NCBI RefSeq assembly: GCF_000385215.1
Contig: NZ_ARQK01000052.1
Coordinates: 1 to 64,000, forward strand
Direction: 5' to 3'
Length of the DNA stretch: 64,000 nt
From: Thioalkalivibrio thiocyanoxidans ARh2
GTDB lineage: Bacteria > Pseudomonadota > Gammaproteobacteria > Ectothiorhodospirales > Ectothiorhodospiraceae
Part shown: positions 9,537 to 19,124 of the stretch, piece by piece
How the letters are laid out: every line of letters starts with the position of its first letter
How positions within the stretch are numbered: position 1 is the first letter of the stretch
Notes under the pieces: model-generated
Database searches by the model: none
Seen by the model: the letters and a program-made list of their open reading frames with translations, nothing else
Told to the model about the DNA's origin: nothing
Position numbers and translations under genes: made by a program

Positions 9537-11837
9537 ATGCTCTACGCAATTCTGTCAACATTCCTGGTGGCCGCGATTGCGCCCGCGGTCCATCGAGTGA
9601 CCGGTCGTGCCAGTGGCTGGGTGCTGGGGATTCTCCCGGCGGCGCTGTTCCTCTATTTCCTGAGTTTCCTGCCCGCGGTCTCCAGTGGCGAGTCCATCGT
9701 GCTCAGCTGGCCGTGGCTGCCGGGGCTGGATATCCACCTGTCGTTCCTGGTGGACGGCCTGTCGCTGCTGTTCGCGCTGCTGATCTCGGGTATCGGGTTC
9801 TTCATCGTCACCTATGCCGGGCGCTATCTCGAGGGGCACCGCGACCTCGGGCGCTTCTACGTGATCATCCTCGCCTTCATGGGCTCCATGCTGGGGCTGG
9901 TGCTGGCGGATAACCTGATCGCGATGTTCGTGTTCTGGGAGTTGACCAGCATCACGTCCTATCTGCTGATCGGCTACAACCACGAGAATGCGGACGCCCG
10001 GAAGTACGCACTGCAGGGCCTGATTGTTACCGTGGGTGGTGGCCTGGCGCTGCTTGCCGGGATCGTCATGCTGGCGATGGCGGGGGGCTCGTACGAACTC
10101 TCCGAGATCCTGGCCAACGGCGATGTTGTCCGCGAACACTCGCTGTACTTGCCACTGCTGATCCTGATACTGATCGGGGCCTTTACCAAGTCGGCACAGG
10201 TCCCGTTCCATTTCTGGCTGCCGCGCGCAATGGCGGCGCCGACGCCGGTCTCCGCCTACCTGCACTCCGCCACCATGGTGAAGGCCGGGGTGTACCTGCT
10301 GGCGCGCCTGAACCCGTCGCTGGGCGGCACCGAGATCTGGTTCACCACGCTGGCGCTGTTCGGCGCGCTCACGATGTTTACGGGGGTGTTCCTGGCCTTC
10401 CGCAGTACCGGCGTGAAACAGGTCCTGGCGTATTCCACCGTGATGGCGCTGGGCACGCTGACCATGCTGATCGGTATCGGCACCGAGACCGCGCTGATGG
10501 CCGCGATGGCCTTCCTGCTGGCGCATTCGCTGTACAAGGGCGCGCTGTTCATGGTCGCCGGTATCCTTGACCACGAGGCGGGGGCCAAGGACTTTCTGCA
10601 GACGGGCGGGCTGCGCACGGCATTACCCGTTACAGCGGCCTTTGCGATCCTCGCGGCGCTCTCGCTGGGCGGGGTGATCCCGCTGTTCGGCTTTGTCGCC
10701 AAGGAGCTGATGCTGGAGTCGGTGCTCGAGGCCCCGGGTTTGGTGGGCATCCTGACACTGCTGGCGGTACTGACCGCGATCCTCGGGGTCGCGGTTGCCG
10801 CGATCGTTGGTATCCGGCCGTGGTTCGGCTCGCGGGTGGAGACGCCGAAGACCCCGCACCACGAGGCCCCGCCGGCGATGCTGGCCGGCCCGGTCGTGCT
10901 GGCGAGCCTGGGCCTGATCTTTGGCCTTGGGCCGGGGCTGGCGGACGAAGGACTCGTCAACGCCGCGGCGGCGAGCGTGCAGGGCGCGCCGGTGGATGCC
11001 TATCTGGCGCTGTGGCACGGCGTCAACTGGCCGCTGGCGATCTCCGCGTTCAGCCTGATCGCGGGTGGCCTCCTCTACTGGCGGTGGGAGCAGGCACGGC
11101 GCGCCCTGGCGTGGGTGGACCAAGCGGCCGAATACGGTCCGGAGAAGGGCTACTTCAAGATGATGGATGGCCTGGTCTGGATCTCCGAATGGCAGACCCG
11201 CGTGCTGCAAAACGGCTATCTGCGCTACTACGTGATCGTGATCGTCGCGATGACCGCGGGCCTGGTCGGGGTGACCGCCCAGCTATTCGACGTGAGCGTC
11301 AGCGCGGTGCACTTCGAACGCCTGCAGATCCACGAAATGGCCATCATCGCGATCCTTGTGGCGTCGATGCTGTTCGCGGTGCTGACACGTTCGCGCCTGG
11401 GCGCCGTGGCGGCGCTGGGCTCTCTGGGCTTTACGGTGGCCCTGGTCTATGTGCTGTACAGCGCGGCCGACGTGGGGATCACGCAGGTGCTGGTAGAGAC
11501 CCTGACCGTGATCCTGCTGGTGCTGGTACTGTTCCGTCTGCCGGGGTTCTTGAGCCTGTCGTCCACCGCGCTGCGGCTGCGCGATGCCGGCATCGCGCTG
11601 GTGGCCGGCGGCATGATCACGCTGCTGATGCTGAGCACCCTGGATGCGCGCCTGTTCGACTCGATTTCGCAGTATTTCATCGAGGAGTCGGAACCCTCCG
11701 GCTATGGCCGTAACATCGTGAACGTGGTGCTGGTGGACTTCCGGGCACTGGATACGCTGGGCGAGATCTTCGTGCTGGCTCTGGCGGCGATCGGGGTGTA
11801 CGCCATGATTCGCTTCCGTGCGGAGGATCGCCGATGA
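9537..11837 (+). CDS. mrpA: Mrp Na+/H+ antiporter subunit A
   Basis: The largest subunit of the seven-part cation/proton antiporter that expels Na+ and acidifies the cytoplasm in alkaliphiles. The 766-residue protein has an NuoL/ND5-like proton-channel core (residues ~1-480, with [14 protein letters not shown] and the channel segment [21 protein letters not shown]). The MrpA-specific C-terminal part follows and ends in [16 protein letters not shown]. This is the full-length A subunit, so the separate small MbhD/E proteins are not needed. It is first of seven adjacent genes and overlaps mrpB by 4 bases. The Shine-Dalgarno is weak (AGGA 13 bases upstream). Confidence 0.95.
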   Translation: MLYAILSTFLVAAIAPAVHRVTGRASGWVLGILPAALFLYFLSFLPAVSSGESIVLSWPWLPGLDIHLSFLVDGLSLLFALLISGIGFFIVTYAGRYLEGHRDLGRFYVIILAFMGSMLGLVLADNLIAMFVFWELTSITSYLLIGYNHENADARKYALQGLIVTVGGGLALLAGIVMLAMAGGSYELSEILANGDVVREHSLYLPLLILILIGAFTKSAQVPFHFWLPRAMAAPTPVSAYLHSATMVKAGVYLLARLNPSLGGTEIWFTTLALFGALTMFTGVFLAFRSTGVKQVLAYSTVMALGTLTMLIGIGTETALMAAMAFLLAHSLYKGALFMVAGILDHEAGAKDFLQTGGLRTALPVTAAFAILAALSLGGVIPLFGFVAKELMLESVLEAPGLVGILTLLAVLTAILGVAVAAIVGIRPWFGSRVETPKTPHHEAPPAMLAGPVVLASLGLIFGLGPGLADEGLVNAAAASVQGAPVDAYLALWHGVNWPLAISAFSLIAGGLLYWRWEQARRALAWVDQAAEYGPEKGYFKMMDGLVWISEWQTRVLQNGYLRYYVIVIVAMTAGLVGVTAQLFDVSVSAVHFERLQIHEMAIIAILVASMLFAVLTRSRLGAVAALGSLGFTVALVYVLYSAADVGITQVLVETLTVILLVLVLFRLPGFLSLSSTALRLRDAGIALVAGGMITLLMLSTLDARLFDSISQYFIEESEPSGYGRNIVNVVLVDFRALDTLGEIFVLALAAIGVYAMIRFRAEDRR

Positions 11838-12259
11838 GCATGCACTCACTGATTCTGCGCACGGCCGGACACTTCCTGCTGCCGCTGCTGCTGCTGTTCT
11901 CCGTGTTCTTGCTGCTGCGCGGCCATGACGAGCCGGGTGGCGGGTTCATCGGTGGCCTCGTCGCGGCTGCGGCGATCGTGCTGTATCTGTTCTCGATGGA
12001 TATTCGATCCGCGCGCAAGGTGCTGCGCGTGGATCCGCGCGACCTGCTGGGCGCGGGCATGGTGCTGGCGGTTGTGAGTGCGCTGCCCGCGGCCTTCCTC
12101 GGGCAGGCGTTTTTCACGGCTCAGTGGTGGGAATTCACGGTCCCGGTCTTCGGCGAGATCAAGCTCTCCACCGTGCTGATCTTCGATATCGGCGTCTATC
12201 TCGTCGTCATCGGGTCAGTGCTGACGATCATGCTCAATCTGGCGGAGGCGGAAGACTGA
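11834..12259 (+). CDS. mrpB: Mrp antiporter subunit B
   Basis: A 141-residue membrane protein with four hydrophobic helices, matching MrpB (MnhB domain). The family motif [15 protein letters not shown] is present at about residues 34-48. Its ATG overlaps the mrpA stop and its stop overlaps the mrpC start (ATGA), so translation is probably coupled. It acts only as part of the complete MrpA-G complex. Confidence 0.94.
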   Translation: MSMHSLILRTAGHFLLPLLLLFSVFLLLRGHDEPGGGFIGGLVAAAAIVLYLFSMDIRSARKVLRVDPRDLLGAGMVLAVVSALPAAFLGQAFFTAQWWEFTVPVFGEIKLSTVLIFDIGVYLVVIGSVLTIMLNLAEAED

Positions 12260-12606
12260 TGGAAGTCGTCATGGCCTTCGTGGTCGGCGGCATGTATGCC
12301 GCGGCCATCTATATGATGCTCCGGCGTTCGATCGTCAAGCTGGTGATCGGGCTGGTTCTGCTGTCGAACGCGGCCAATCTGCTGATTTTTACCCTGGCCG
12401 GAATGAAGTCGGGGGCGCCGCCGCTGATCCCGCCGGGCATGTCGATGCCCGACGGGGCAGCCGCAGACCCGCTTGCGCAGGCTGTGGTGCTAACCGCGAT
12501 CGTGATCGGTTTCGGCGTGCTGGCGTTTGCCGTGGTATTGATCCATCGCGCCTACGAAGTTGTGAAGGCGGATGACATGGACCAGATGAAGGACACGGAT
12601 CGATGA
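12259..12606 (+). CDS. mrpC: Mrp antiporter subunit C (NuoK-like)
   Basis: A 115-residue protein with three membrane helices, homologous to NuoK of complex I. The segment [20 protein letters not shown] and the late [16 protein letters not shown] run are typical. The ATG at 12259 overlaps the mrpB stop as ATGA; longer frames upstream are out-of-frame overlap with mrpB. The stop overlaps the mrpD start. Confidence 0.94.
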   Translation: MEVVMAFVVGGMYAAAIYMMLRRSIVKLVIGLVLLSNAANLLIFTLAGMKSGAPPLIPPGMSMPDGAAADPLAQAVVLTAIVIGFGVLAFAVVLIHRAYEVVKADDMDQMKDTDR

Positions 12607-14108
12607 ACATGTCCGTCGCCCTCCCGGTCATCATCCCGCTGCTCGCCGGCGCCCTGTCGGTGATGTTCTGGCGCTCGCATTTCGCGCAGCGCGCGCTGGG
12701 CGTGCTCGGGACCGGCGCGATGCTGGCCACCAGCGTCTGGCTGTTGCTGGAGACCTGGGAGCACGGCCACATCGTGATGGAGATGGGCACCTGGCCGGCG
12801 CCGTTCGGGATCGTGCTGGTCTCCGACATGCTGGCCGCGATCATGGTGGTGCTGACCGGCATCATCGGCTTTGCGACGGCCGTCTATTCCCTGTCCGGCA
12901 TTGGCAAGATGTCGGAGAAATTTGGCTACTACCCACTGTTGCACCTGCTGCTGGCGGGTGTGAATGGTGCGATGCTGACCGGCGACATCTTCAACCTCTA
13001 TGTCTGGTTCGAGGTGATGCTGGTGGCGTCGTTCGCGCTGCTGATCCTGGGTGGCGAGCGCGCACAGATGGAAGGGGCGATCAAGTACGTCACCCTGAAC
13101 CTGCTGTCGTCGATGATCTTCCTGACCGCGATCGGTCTGACCTATGGTCTGACCGGCACGCTGAACATGGCGGACATCGGCGACAAGCTGTCCACGGTGG
13201 AGGACACCGGGCTGATCACCGTGATCGCGATGCTGTATCTGGTCGCGTTCGGGGTGAAGGCAGCGGCCTTCCCGTTCTTCTTCTGGCTGCCGGCCTCCTA
13301 TCACACGCCGAAGGTCGCGGTCTCCGCGCTGTTCGCGGGCCTGCTGACCAAGGTCGGGGTGTATGCGCTGTTCCGTGTGTTCACGCTGATCTTCAACCAG
13401 GATGTGGACTATACCCACGAGATCCTGCTGTGGGTCGCCGCGGCCACGATGCTGACCGGCGTGCTCGGGGCGGCCGCCCACTACGAGTTCCGGCGCATCC
13501 TGTCGTTCCACATCATCAGCCAGATCGGCTACATGATCATGGGGCTGGCGCTGTATACGCCGCTGGCGCTGGTGGGTGGCGTGTTCTACATCATGCACCA
13601 CATCATCGTGAAGGCGAATCTGTTCCTGATCAGCGGGATTACCTTCGTGATGAAGGGCACCCACGAGCTGAAGTACATGGGCGGCATTTACCGCACGAAT
13701 CCGATGCTGGGCGTACTGTTCCTGATTCCGGCGCTGTCGCTGGCGGGTCTGCCGCCGCTGTCCGGGTTCTTCGCCAAGTTCATCATCATCCGCGCGGGCA
13801 TCGAGGCCGAGGCCTACTGGGTCGTCGCCGTGGCGCTGGTGGTCGGTCTGCTGACGCTCTATTCGATGATCAAGATCTGGGCGGAGGTCTTCTGGAAGGC
13901 ACAGCCGGAAGGGGTCGAGGACGAGATCCGTGATGTAAGCTCGGGCCCGATGATCTGGATGTGGGTGCCGGTGATCATGCTCGCGCTGATGACCGTGGCC
14001 ATTGGCCTGTATGGCGAGCCGATCTACCAGATGGCGGCGATGTCGGCCGAGCAGTTGCTGGATCCGTCGCAGTACATCGAGGCGGTCCTCGGGGAGGCGC
14101 GCCAATGA
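12603..14108 (+). CDS. mrpD: Mrp antiporter subunit D
   Basis: A 501-residue antiporter-like membrane subunit related to NuoM/NuoN, carrying one of the proton paths of the complex. Conserved features include [15 protein letters not shown] (channel glutamate), [19 protein letters not shown] and [14 protein letters not shown] with its lysine. It has about 14 hydrophobic segments. It overlaps mrpC by 4 bases and mrpE by 4 bases. Confidence 0.95.
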   Translation: MNMSVALPVIIPLLAGALSVMFWRSHFAQRALGVLGTGAMLATSVWLLLETWEHGHIVMEMGTWPAPFGIVLVSDMLAAIMVVLTGIIGFATAVYSLSGIGKMSEKFGYYPLLHLLLAGVNGAMLTGDIFNLYVWFEVMLVASFALLILGGERAQMEGAIKYVTLNLLSSMIFLTAIGLTYGLTGTLNMADIGDKLSTVEDTGLITVIAMLYLVAFGVKAAAFPFFFWLPASYHTPKVAVSALFAGLLTKVGVYALFRVFTLIFNQDVDYTHEILLWVAAATMLTGVLGAAAHYEFRRILSFHIISQIGYMIMGLALYTPLALVGGVFYIMHHIIVKANLFLISGITFVMKGTHELKYMGGIYRTNPMLGVLFLIPALSLAGLPPLSGFFAKFIIIRAGIEAEAYWVVAVALVVGLLTLYSMIKIWAEVFWKAQPEGVEDEIRDVSSGPMIWMWVPVIMLALMTVAIGLYGEPIYQMAAMSAEQLLDPSQYIEAVLGEARQ

Positions 14109-14578
14109 TCGCCCTGACCTGGAACATCGCGCTGGCCCTGATCTGGGTATTCCTCACCGGCAACTTCACCGGGGGCAACCTGCTGATCGGCTTCTTCCTT
14201 GGCTATGTGCTGCTGGCCTTCGCGCTACGCGACAAGCCGGCGTTCGCAAGCTACGCGCGCCGGGTGCCCAGGTTCATTGCCTTCATCGGGTTCTTCCTGT
14301 GGGAGCTGTTCCTGTCGAACCTGAGAGTGGCCTACGATGTGATGACGCCCACCCACCACATGGTCCCCGGCGTGATTGCCTTTCCGCTGGATGCGCAGAC
14401 CGATGGCGAGATCACGATCGTCGCGAACCTGATTTCACTGACGCCGGGCACCCTGAGCCTGGACGTATCGACCGACCGCAAGGTGCTCTACATCCACGTG
14501 ATGTATCTGGAGGACCGCGACGCGGTGGTTCGCTCGATCAAGTATCTGGAACACCGGGCCCTGGAGGTCCTGCGCTAG
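14105..14578 (+). CDS. mrpE: Mrp antiporter subunit E
   Basis: A 157-residue protein with two or three N-terminal membrane helices and a soluble C-terminal domain, matching MrpE. The signature ITIVANLISLTPGTLSLDV is clear, as is LYIHVMYLED after it. The ATG at 14105 overlaps the mrpD stop (ATGA). MrpE helps assemble the complex. Confidence 0.94.
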   Translation: MIALTWNIALALIWVFLTGNFTGGNLLIGFFLGYVLLAFALRDKPAFASYARRVPRFIAFIGFFLWELFLSNLRVAYDVMTPTHHMVPGVIAFPLDAQTDGEITIVANLISLTPGTLSLDVSTDRKVLYIHVMYLEDRDAVVRSIKYLEHRALEVLR

Positions 14579-14593
14579 GCGCGGGGGACACAG

Positions 14594-14869
14594 ATGTTCG
14601 AAATCGCCATCATCGTGGCCAATGTCCTGCTCAGCATCTCCCTGGTGCTGGGGTTCTGGCGTCTCTATCTCGGGCCGACGCTGCCCGACCGGGTAGTGGC
14701 GCTGGAGCTGATCGCGTCCCTGACCATTGGCTTTATCGCGGTGTACGTAATCTCCAGTGGCCGGACCCCGTTCATCGACGTGGCGATGGTGCTGGCGCTG
14801 ACTGCATTCCTCGCCGCAATCGGGTTCGCCCGCTATCTCGAGAAAGGGGGGCACCGCGAAGATGATTGA
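14594..14869 (+). CDS. mrpF: Mrp antiporter subunit F
   Basis: A 91-residue membrane protein with three helices. The motif RLYLGPTLPDRVVALELIA is diagnostic of MrpF. It begins 15 bases after mrpE, the largest spacing in the operon, and overlaps mrpG by 8 bases. Confidence 0.94.
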   Translation: MFEIAIIVANVLLSISLVLGFWRLYLGPTLPDRVVALELIASLTIGFIAVYVISSGRTPFIDVAMVLALTAFLAAIGFARYLEKGGHREDD

Positions 14870-15257
14870 ACTGATTACGGGTTTCTTTCTGGTGATCGGG
14901 GCCGCTTTCATGATGGTGGCAGCGCTGGGGCTTGTGCGCATGCCGGACCTGCCGATGCGTCTGCACGCCACGACCAAGGCCGGCGTGCTCGGGGCCGGCC
15001 TGATGATGGTAGGGGTTGCTGTCTACTTCGGTGACGGGGGCGTGACCGCCCGTGCGGTGGCCGTGATCGGCTTTCTGCTGCTCACCGCCCCGGTGGCTGC
15101 GCATGCGATCGGCCGTGCCGGCTACTTCGTCGGGGTTCCATTGTGGGAACACACACGCTCCGACGAACTGAAGGGCCGCTACGACGACAAGACGCATACG
15201 CTCGCCTCGCCACCGGAGATGAACGAATCCTCTGCGGACGACGAGCCACGCCGCTGA
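14862..15257 (+). CDS. mrpG: Mrp antiporter subunit G
   Basis: A 131-residue protein with three membrane helices. It matches MrpG through GLVRMPDLPMRLHATTKAGVLG and LLTAPVAAHAIGRAGY. The polar C-terminal tail (from about residue 95) is longer than in many homologues. It is the last gene of the operon and converges on the ABM-like gene. Confidence 0.94.
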   Translation: MIELITGFFLVIGAAFMMVAALGLVRMPDLPMRLHATTKAGVLGAGLMMVGVAVYFGDGGVTARAVAVIGFLLLTAPVAAHAIGRAGYFVGVPLWEHTRSDELKGRYDDKTHTLASPPEMNESSADDEPRR

Positions 15258-15292
15258 GCCAGCCTTGACCGGGATCCGGGACGACCGGCCAT

Positions 15293-15319
15293 AAAAAAGC
15301 CGGGACGCAAAGTCCCGGC
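15293..15319 (-). terminator. Rho-independent terminator of the ABM-like gene
   Basis: On the minus strand the stem GCCGGGAC/GTCCCGGC (15312-15319 with 15299-15306, 5-nt loop) is followed directly by six T (15298-15293). It lies about 58 bases beyond the stop of the minus-strand ABM-like gene and also faces the end of mrpG. Confidence 0.85.
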
Positions 15320-15377
15320 AATGGGCACAGTCGCGGGAGAGAAATGCGACTGGAGTTCACTCCCTGATGCAGGCGGT

Positions 15378-15830
15378 TCAGGCCGCCTGGTGGGTTTCCT
15401 TCGCCTCGCGGGCAGCCTTGGCCTCTTCCGGCGAATAGGCGGCGCCGGACCAGAGCATTTCGTAGGCGATCTCTTCGTTACCGTTTTCGCACAGCTCCAG
15501 GACCTCCTGGAACAGCGGCTGGAAGGTCTCGCTGCGGTGCGAGGCCTCGTGTTCCTCGAAGCTGCGCCAGAAGGTGATGATCAGCGCCTCCTTGTCCTTC
15601 ATCGGGCTCTCCACGGCCTGGCCGATGGTCGAGCCCTCGTTGGAGACGGCGCCGGAGTTCAGGGCAACAAAGCCGCCGACGAAGCCGGTGTCCGAGTGAT
15701 AGGTCTTCACGTTTTCGCACAGCATGGCAACCCGTTCCTGCAGGTCGTCGATGCTGTACTCCGGCTTCAGGATCACGCGGTTGATGGTGACGACGCCGTC
15801 GGCCGGGAAGTTGTGGATCAGCTGGCTCAT
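15378..15830 (-). CDS. ABM-like (dimeric alpha/beta barrel) protein, sulfide-region
   Basis: A 150-residue soluble protein. The central part (LIITFWRSFEEHEASHRSETFQPLF) recalls antibiotic-biosynthesis-monooxygenase (ABM) ferredoxin-like folds, where a Trp/Phe-Arg-Ser strand precedes a His-containing helix. The C-terminal tail (residues ~115-150) is charged and helical. AGGAGG lies 5-6 bases upstream of the ATG at 15830, which fixes the start. It is divergent from the ArsR-rhodanese gene and has a good promoter with an operator-like site resembling that of the persulfide dioxygenase operon, so it probably belongs to the same sulfide response. The exact function is unknown. Confidence 0.65.
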   Translation of the reverse strand: MSQLIHNFPADGVVTINRVILKPEYSIDDLQERVAMLCENVKTYHSDTGFVGGFVALNSGAVSNEGSTIGQAVESPMKDKEALIITFWRSFEEHEASHRSETFQPLFQEVLELCENGNEEIAYEMLWSGAAYSPEEAKAAREAKETHQAA

Positions 15831-15881
15831 GGTTGTCCTCCTTTCGGGAACGGGTGCCCCTGCGGCGGGGCACGGCTTGTC

Positions 15882-15932
15882 AGTTAGTTCGTTACCAACT
15901 GCTAATAAATAGTTCCCGAGTAATCTAGTCAA
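15882..15932 (-). promoter_or_regulatory. Promoter and operator-like site of the ABM-like gene
   Basis: On the minus strand a -35 TTGACT (15932-15927) and a -10 TTTATT (15909-15904) are separated by exactly 17 bases. The predicted start falls near 15897, inside the imperfect palindrome AGTTGGTAACGAACTAACT (15900-15882). The core TAACGAAC recurs in the persulfide dioxygenase promoter at the same distance from its -10. I infer repression by a shared factor, probably the adjacent ArsR-rhodanese protein. Confidence 0.55.
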
Positions 15933-16028
15933 GAATGAATTCGGCGCAACAAACCCTCGTTCGCGCTCGGGCCTTGCGCCTTGCGGCGGGGCGGTCTACC
16001 TTGCCGACTTCCCCATCCGGAATGCGTC

Positions 16029-16697
16029 ATGTCCGATCGCGAACTGAAGGATTTGCTCTACGACCAGGTCGCCCGGATCGGCAAGGCGGCGTCCAGCCCG
16101 AAGCGACTCGAGTTGATCGAGCTCCTGGTGCAGGGGGAGAAGAGCGTCGATCAGCTCGCGTCGGACGCCCAGATCAGCGTCAAACTGGCCAGTGCCCACC
16201 TGAAGGAGCTGCGTCAGGCCAACCTGGTGGAGTCCCGGCGCGACGGGCGGCGCATCTTCTACCGCCTGGCGGACCCGCGCGTCGCGGATTTCTGGGTTGT
16301 GCTGCGGGAGCTGGCCGAGAGCCGGTTACTGGAGCTGCAGGGCGCCGTGCGGGACATGACGGCCAGCGCCGGTGACATGGTCCCGCTGAGCGGTCAGGAG
16401 CTGCTGGAGCAGGCCCGCAAGGGCGAGGTGATCGTCCTCGACGTTCGCCCGGACATCGAGTACGCCACCGCGCATCTGCCGCACGCCCGCTCCATCCCTT
16501 TGCGCGAGCTGAAGCAACGCCTCGACGAACTGGCGCCGGATATCCCGGTGGTTGCCTACTGCCGGGGCCCGTATTGCCTGATGGCGCGCGACGCGGTCGC
16601 GATCCTGGACGCACACGGTTTCCGCGCGGTCCGTCTCGATGAAGGTGTGGCCGAATGGCGCCATCAGGGCCTTCCCCTTGAACAAGGGAAACCCTGA
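16029..16697 (+). CDS. ArsR-family regulator fused to rhodanese domain
   Basis: A 222-residue two-domain protein. Residues ~15-100 form an ArsR winged helix (SPKRLELIELL, then the recognition region QISVKLASAHLKELRQANLV). Residues ~118-218 form a rhodanese domain with catalytic-loop cysteine 178 and a second cysteine 183 in CRGPYC. The ArsR part has no cysteines, so sulfane-sulfur sensing would have to use the rhodanese cysteines. Similar fusions sit beside persulfide dioxygenase genes in many proteobacteria. The start ATG at 16029 is where ArsR similarity begins. Role in regulating the flanking genes is inferred from context. Confidence 0.85.
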   Translation: MSDRELKDLLYDQVARIGKAASSPKRLELIELLVQGEKSVDQLASDAQISVKLASAHLKELRQANLVESRRDGRRIFYRLADPRVADFWVVLRELAESRLLELQGAVRDMTASAGDMVPLSGQELLEQARKGEVIVLDVRPDIEYATAHLPHARSIPLRELKQRLDELAPDIPVVAYCRGPYCLMARDAVAILDAHGFRAVRLDEGVAEWRHQGLPLEQGKP

Positions 16698-17035
16698 TCC
16701 GAGTTTTCCCAGGACCCTCCGACGGCTGAAACCACCTCGGTTGGCGGACTTGCAGGTTCGCTCACTCCCGCGTCAGCGCCCCCAGCAAGGCGTGTGAGTG
16801 GCGTGCCGCTGGATGTTCGCCCGTGTCCTGCGGTGGACCCCCCTCTGTATTGGCCAGAACGTATTTGACATCCCTTCGGTGGCGGACTAGTTTACATTCT
16901 AACGAACGTTAGACTAAATATCGTGCCCGGCAGGTTCCGTTCGATTGCGGGGCGCCGTTCCCGGAATGAAACCAGCCGGTTTCCCCGTTCTCGCGCGATC
17001 CTTGCCGTCATCATGGATGATCCAGGAGGTATGTC
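16698..17035 (+). promoter_or_regulatory. Regulatory gap before the persulfide dioxygenase operon
   Basis: This 338-base gap contains a perfect -35 TTGACA (16865-16870), 17 bases, and a weaker -10 TAGTTT (16888-16893). The near-perfect palindrome TCTAACGAACGTTAGA (16898-16913) overlaps the expected start site. The first part (16698-16860) holds no gene or hairpin that I can support. The leader from about 16900 to 17035 ends in AGGAGGT just before the ATG. Confidence 0.65.
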
Positions 17036-17770
17036 ATGTTTTTCCGTCAGTTGCCGACCCGTGAATCTTCACTGTCCTATCTGTTTGGGTGCGGGTCGCT
17101 CGGCAAGGCGATTGCCGTGGACGTCGTCGAGGGTGATCAGGAGTGGTTCCTGGAGCAGGCACGCCAGGTCGGCGTCGAGATCACGCACGTGATCGATACC
17201 CATGTCCACGCCGATCACTATTCCGGTGGGCGCGATCTGGCAGAGCGTGCCGGCGCGAAGTACTGCCTCCATGAATCGGATCGCGAGGTGGTCGAGTTTG
17301 ATTTTCATCCCCTGCGCGACGGCGACCGGATCGAGGCTGGTAACGTCGAAGTAGAGGTCCTCCACACGCCGGGGCATACCGAAGACAGCGTGTGCCTGCT
17401 GGTGACCGACAAGCGGCGCGGTGAGCAGCCCTGGTTCGTGCTGACGGGTGACACGCTGTTTATCGGGAGCGTCGGGCGCCCCGACCTGGCCGGGCAGGAG
17501 CGCGAGATGGCCGGGCAGCTGTACGACAGCCTGCATCAGCGGCTGCTGGGGCTGCCGGATGAGCTCGAGATCTACCCGGGCCACTACGCGGGGAGCGCCT
17601 GCGGCGCCGGTCTGTCGGGCAAGCCGTCCTCCACGCTGGGTTTCGAGAAACGATTTAACCCGGGGCTTGCGTTCAGTGATCGCGATGCGTTCGTCGACTT
17701 CCTGACGAGCGATATCCCCCCGCGTCCGCCCGGCATGGATGCCTATGTGGCCGCGAACATCGCGGCCTGA
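17036..17770 (+). CDS. Persulfide dioxygenase (ETHE1/Blh-type MBL-fold)
   Basis: A 244-residue metallo-beta-lactamase-fold enzyme expected to oxidise glutathione persulfide to sulfite and glutathione with O2 and a single Fe(II). Metal residues are visible: H56, H58, D60 and H61 in THVHADH, H114 in TPGHTEDS, and D139 in LTGDTLF. The late signature PGHYAGSACGAG with KPSSTLGFEKR is typical of this branch and separates it from glyoxalase II. AGGAGGT precedes the ATG at 17036. It is followed after 23 bases by an MFS gene. Regulation by the ArsR-rhodanese protein is inferred from the promoter palindrome. Confidence 0.88.
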   Translation: MFFRQLPTRESSLSYLFGCGSLGKAIAVDVVEGDQEWFLEQARQVGVEITHVIDTHVHADHYSGGRDLAERAGAKYCLHESDREVVEFDFHPLRDGDRIEAGNVEVEVLHTPGHTEDSVCLLVTDKRRGEQPWFVLTGDTLFIGSVGRPDLAGQEREMAGQLYDSLHQRLLGLPDELEIYPGHYAGSACGAGLSGKPSSTLGFEKRFNPGLAFSDRDAFVDFLTSDIPPRPPGMDAYVAANIAA

Positions 17771-17793
17771 GGGGTACAAGACAAGGAACGAAT

Positions 17794-19113
17794 ATGAGTG
17801 ATCCATCCAGGGCCGCGCAGGCCTACGAGCACCTGACCCACGGGATTCGCGAGAACCTCGGGCAGTTCGGGCAGCAGCTGATCCAGGTCTTTTTTGTCGG
17901 CCTGACGATCGGGATGATGCGCACCGTCATCCCGGCGTTGGCCGAGGACGAGTTCGGCGTGGCCGAGGGCTCGTTCATGCTGCTGACCGCGTTCGTCGTC
18001 GCGTTCGGGGTGGTCAAGGGCGTGCTCAATTTCGTGGCCGGGCGCCTGTCCGAGCGCATGGGGCGCAAGACCGTCCTGATGCTTGGCTGGATGGCGGCCA
18101 TCCCGATCCCGTTCATGATCCTCTACGCCCCGTCCTGGAGCTGGATCGTGGCCGCGACCATTCTGCTGGGTGTAAACCAGGGGCTCGCCTGGTCGATGAC
18201 CCAGACCGCGAAGATGGATATCACCCGGAGCGACGAGCGCGGCTTCACCATGGGCATGAACGAGTTCTCCGGCTATGTCGGGGTGGCCGTGGCCGGGATC
18301 GTGACCGGCTATATGGCCGCTGCCCTCGGACCGCGCATGGGGGTGTTCGTGTTCGGTGTGGTCGTGATTCTGATCGCGATCCTGATGACCGCACTGTGGG
18401 TGCGCGAGACCCTGGACTGGGCCAGGGCCGAGGGGGCCCGGCATGCCGCCGGGCAGTCCACCGGGCCGCAACCGCGTTATCCCAAATCCATTGCCGATAC
18501 GCCGACCACCTGGGAGGTGTTCACGCTGATGTCGTGGCGTGACCGGCGCATGGCCGCATTCAGTCAGGCGGGCCTGGTGGAGAAATTCGTCGATGCCCTG
18601 GTCTGGGTGTTCTATCCGGTATTCCTGTATCAGCAGGGGCTGAGCCTGGCCGCGATCGGCTGGGTCGTGGGGATCTACGGCTTTGTCTGGGGCGGGTCGC
18701 AGTTCGCCACCGGCAAACTCTCCGACCATGTGGGGCGGTTGCAGCCCATCGTCTGGGGTATGTGGATCTGCGGCGCTGGCGTGGCCCTGACGCTGCTCGG
18801 CGAGGGGGTCATCTGGTGGTCATTCGCGGCGGCCGTGACCGGTTTTGGCATGGCGCTTCTGTATCCCAACCTGAGCGCGGCAGTCGCCGATATCGCCCAT
18901 CCGAACTGGCGTGGCTCCGCGATCGGGACCTACCGCTTCTGGCGCGATCTCGGCTACGGCGTTGGTGCGCTGGGTCTGGGGATCGTGGCCCACATCGGCG
19001 GTTCGGTCACCTGGGGCTTCTGGTTCGTGGCCATCGCCATGTTCCTGTCCGGTGCGCTGGTACTGCTGTGGGGGGAGGAGACCCATCCACGGCTGAATCC
19101 CGATAAGGATTAG
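17794..19113 (+). CDS. MFS transporter, in persulfide dioxygenase operon
   Basis: A 439-residue major facilitator protein with twelve hydrophobic segments. The loop 2-3 motif RLSERMGRKTVL is present after TM2, and a long cytoplasmic loop rich in Pro, Gly and Gln lies in the middle (residues ~208-235). AAGGA sits before the ATG. It follows the persulfide dioxygenase by 23 bases, so it probably exports or imports a sulfur compound such as sulfite or thiosulfate. The substrate is not determinable from sequence. Confidence 0.85.
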   Translation: MSDPSRAAQAYEHLTHGIRENLGQFGQQLIQVFFVGLTIGMMRTVIPALAEDEFGVAEGSFMLLTAFVVAFGVVKGVLNFVAGRLSERMGRKTVLMLGWMAAIPIPFMILYAPSWSWIVAATILLGVNQGLAWSMTQTAKMDITRSDERGFTMGMNEFSGYVGVAVAGIVTGYMAAALGPRMGVFVFGVVVILIAILMTALWVRETLDWARAEGARHAAGQSTGPQPRYPKSIADTPTTWEVFTLMSWRDRRMAAFSQAGLVEKFVDALVWVFYPVFLYQQGLSLAAIGWVVGIYGFVWGGSQFATGKLSDHVGRLQPIVWGMWICGAGVALTLLGEGVIWWSFAAAVTGFGMALLYPNLSAAVADIAHPNWRGSAIGTYRFWRDLGYGVGALGLGIVAHIGGSVTWGFWFVAIAMFLSGALVLLWGEETHPRLNPDKD

Positions 19114-19124
19114 GCCCCGCGCGC

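Noticed and set aside
12552-14105. 517-codon minus-strand frame opposite mrpD
   Set aside because: Rich in His, Gln and Arg with no hydrophobic or domain pattern; mrpD on the plus strand is certain.
16923-17192. Possible small gene upstream of the persulfide dioxygenase
   Set aside because: Overlaps the true gene in another frame, has no similarity, and the region is better explained as a regulated leader.
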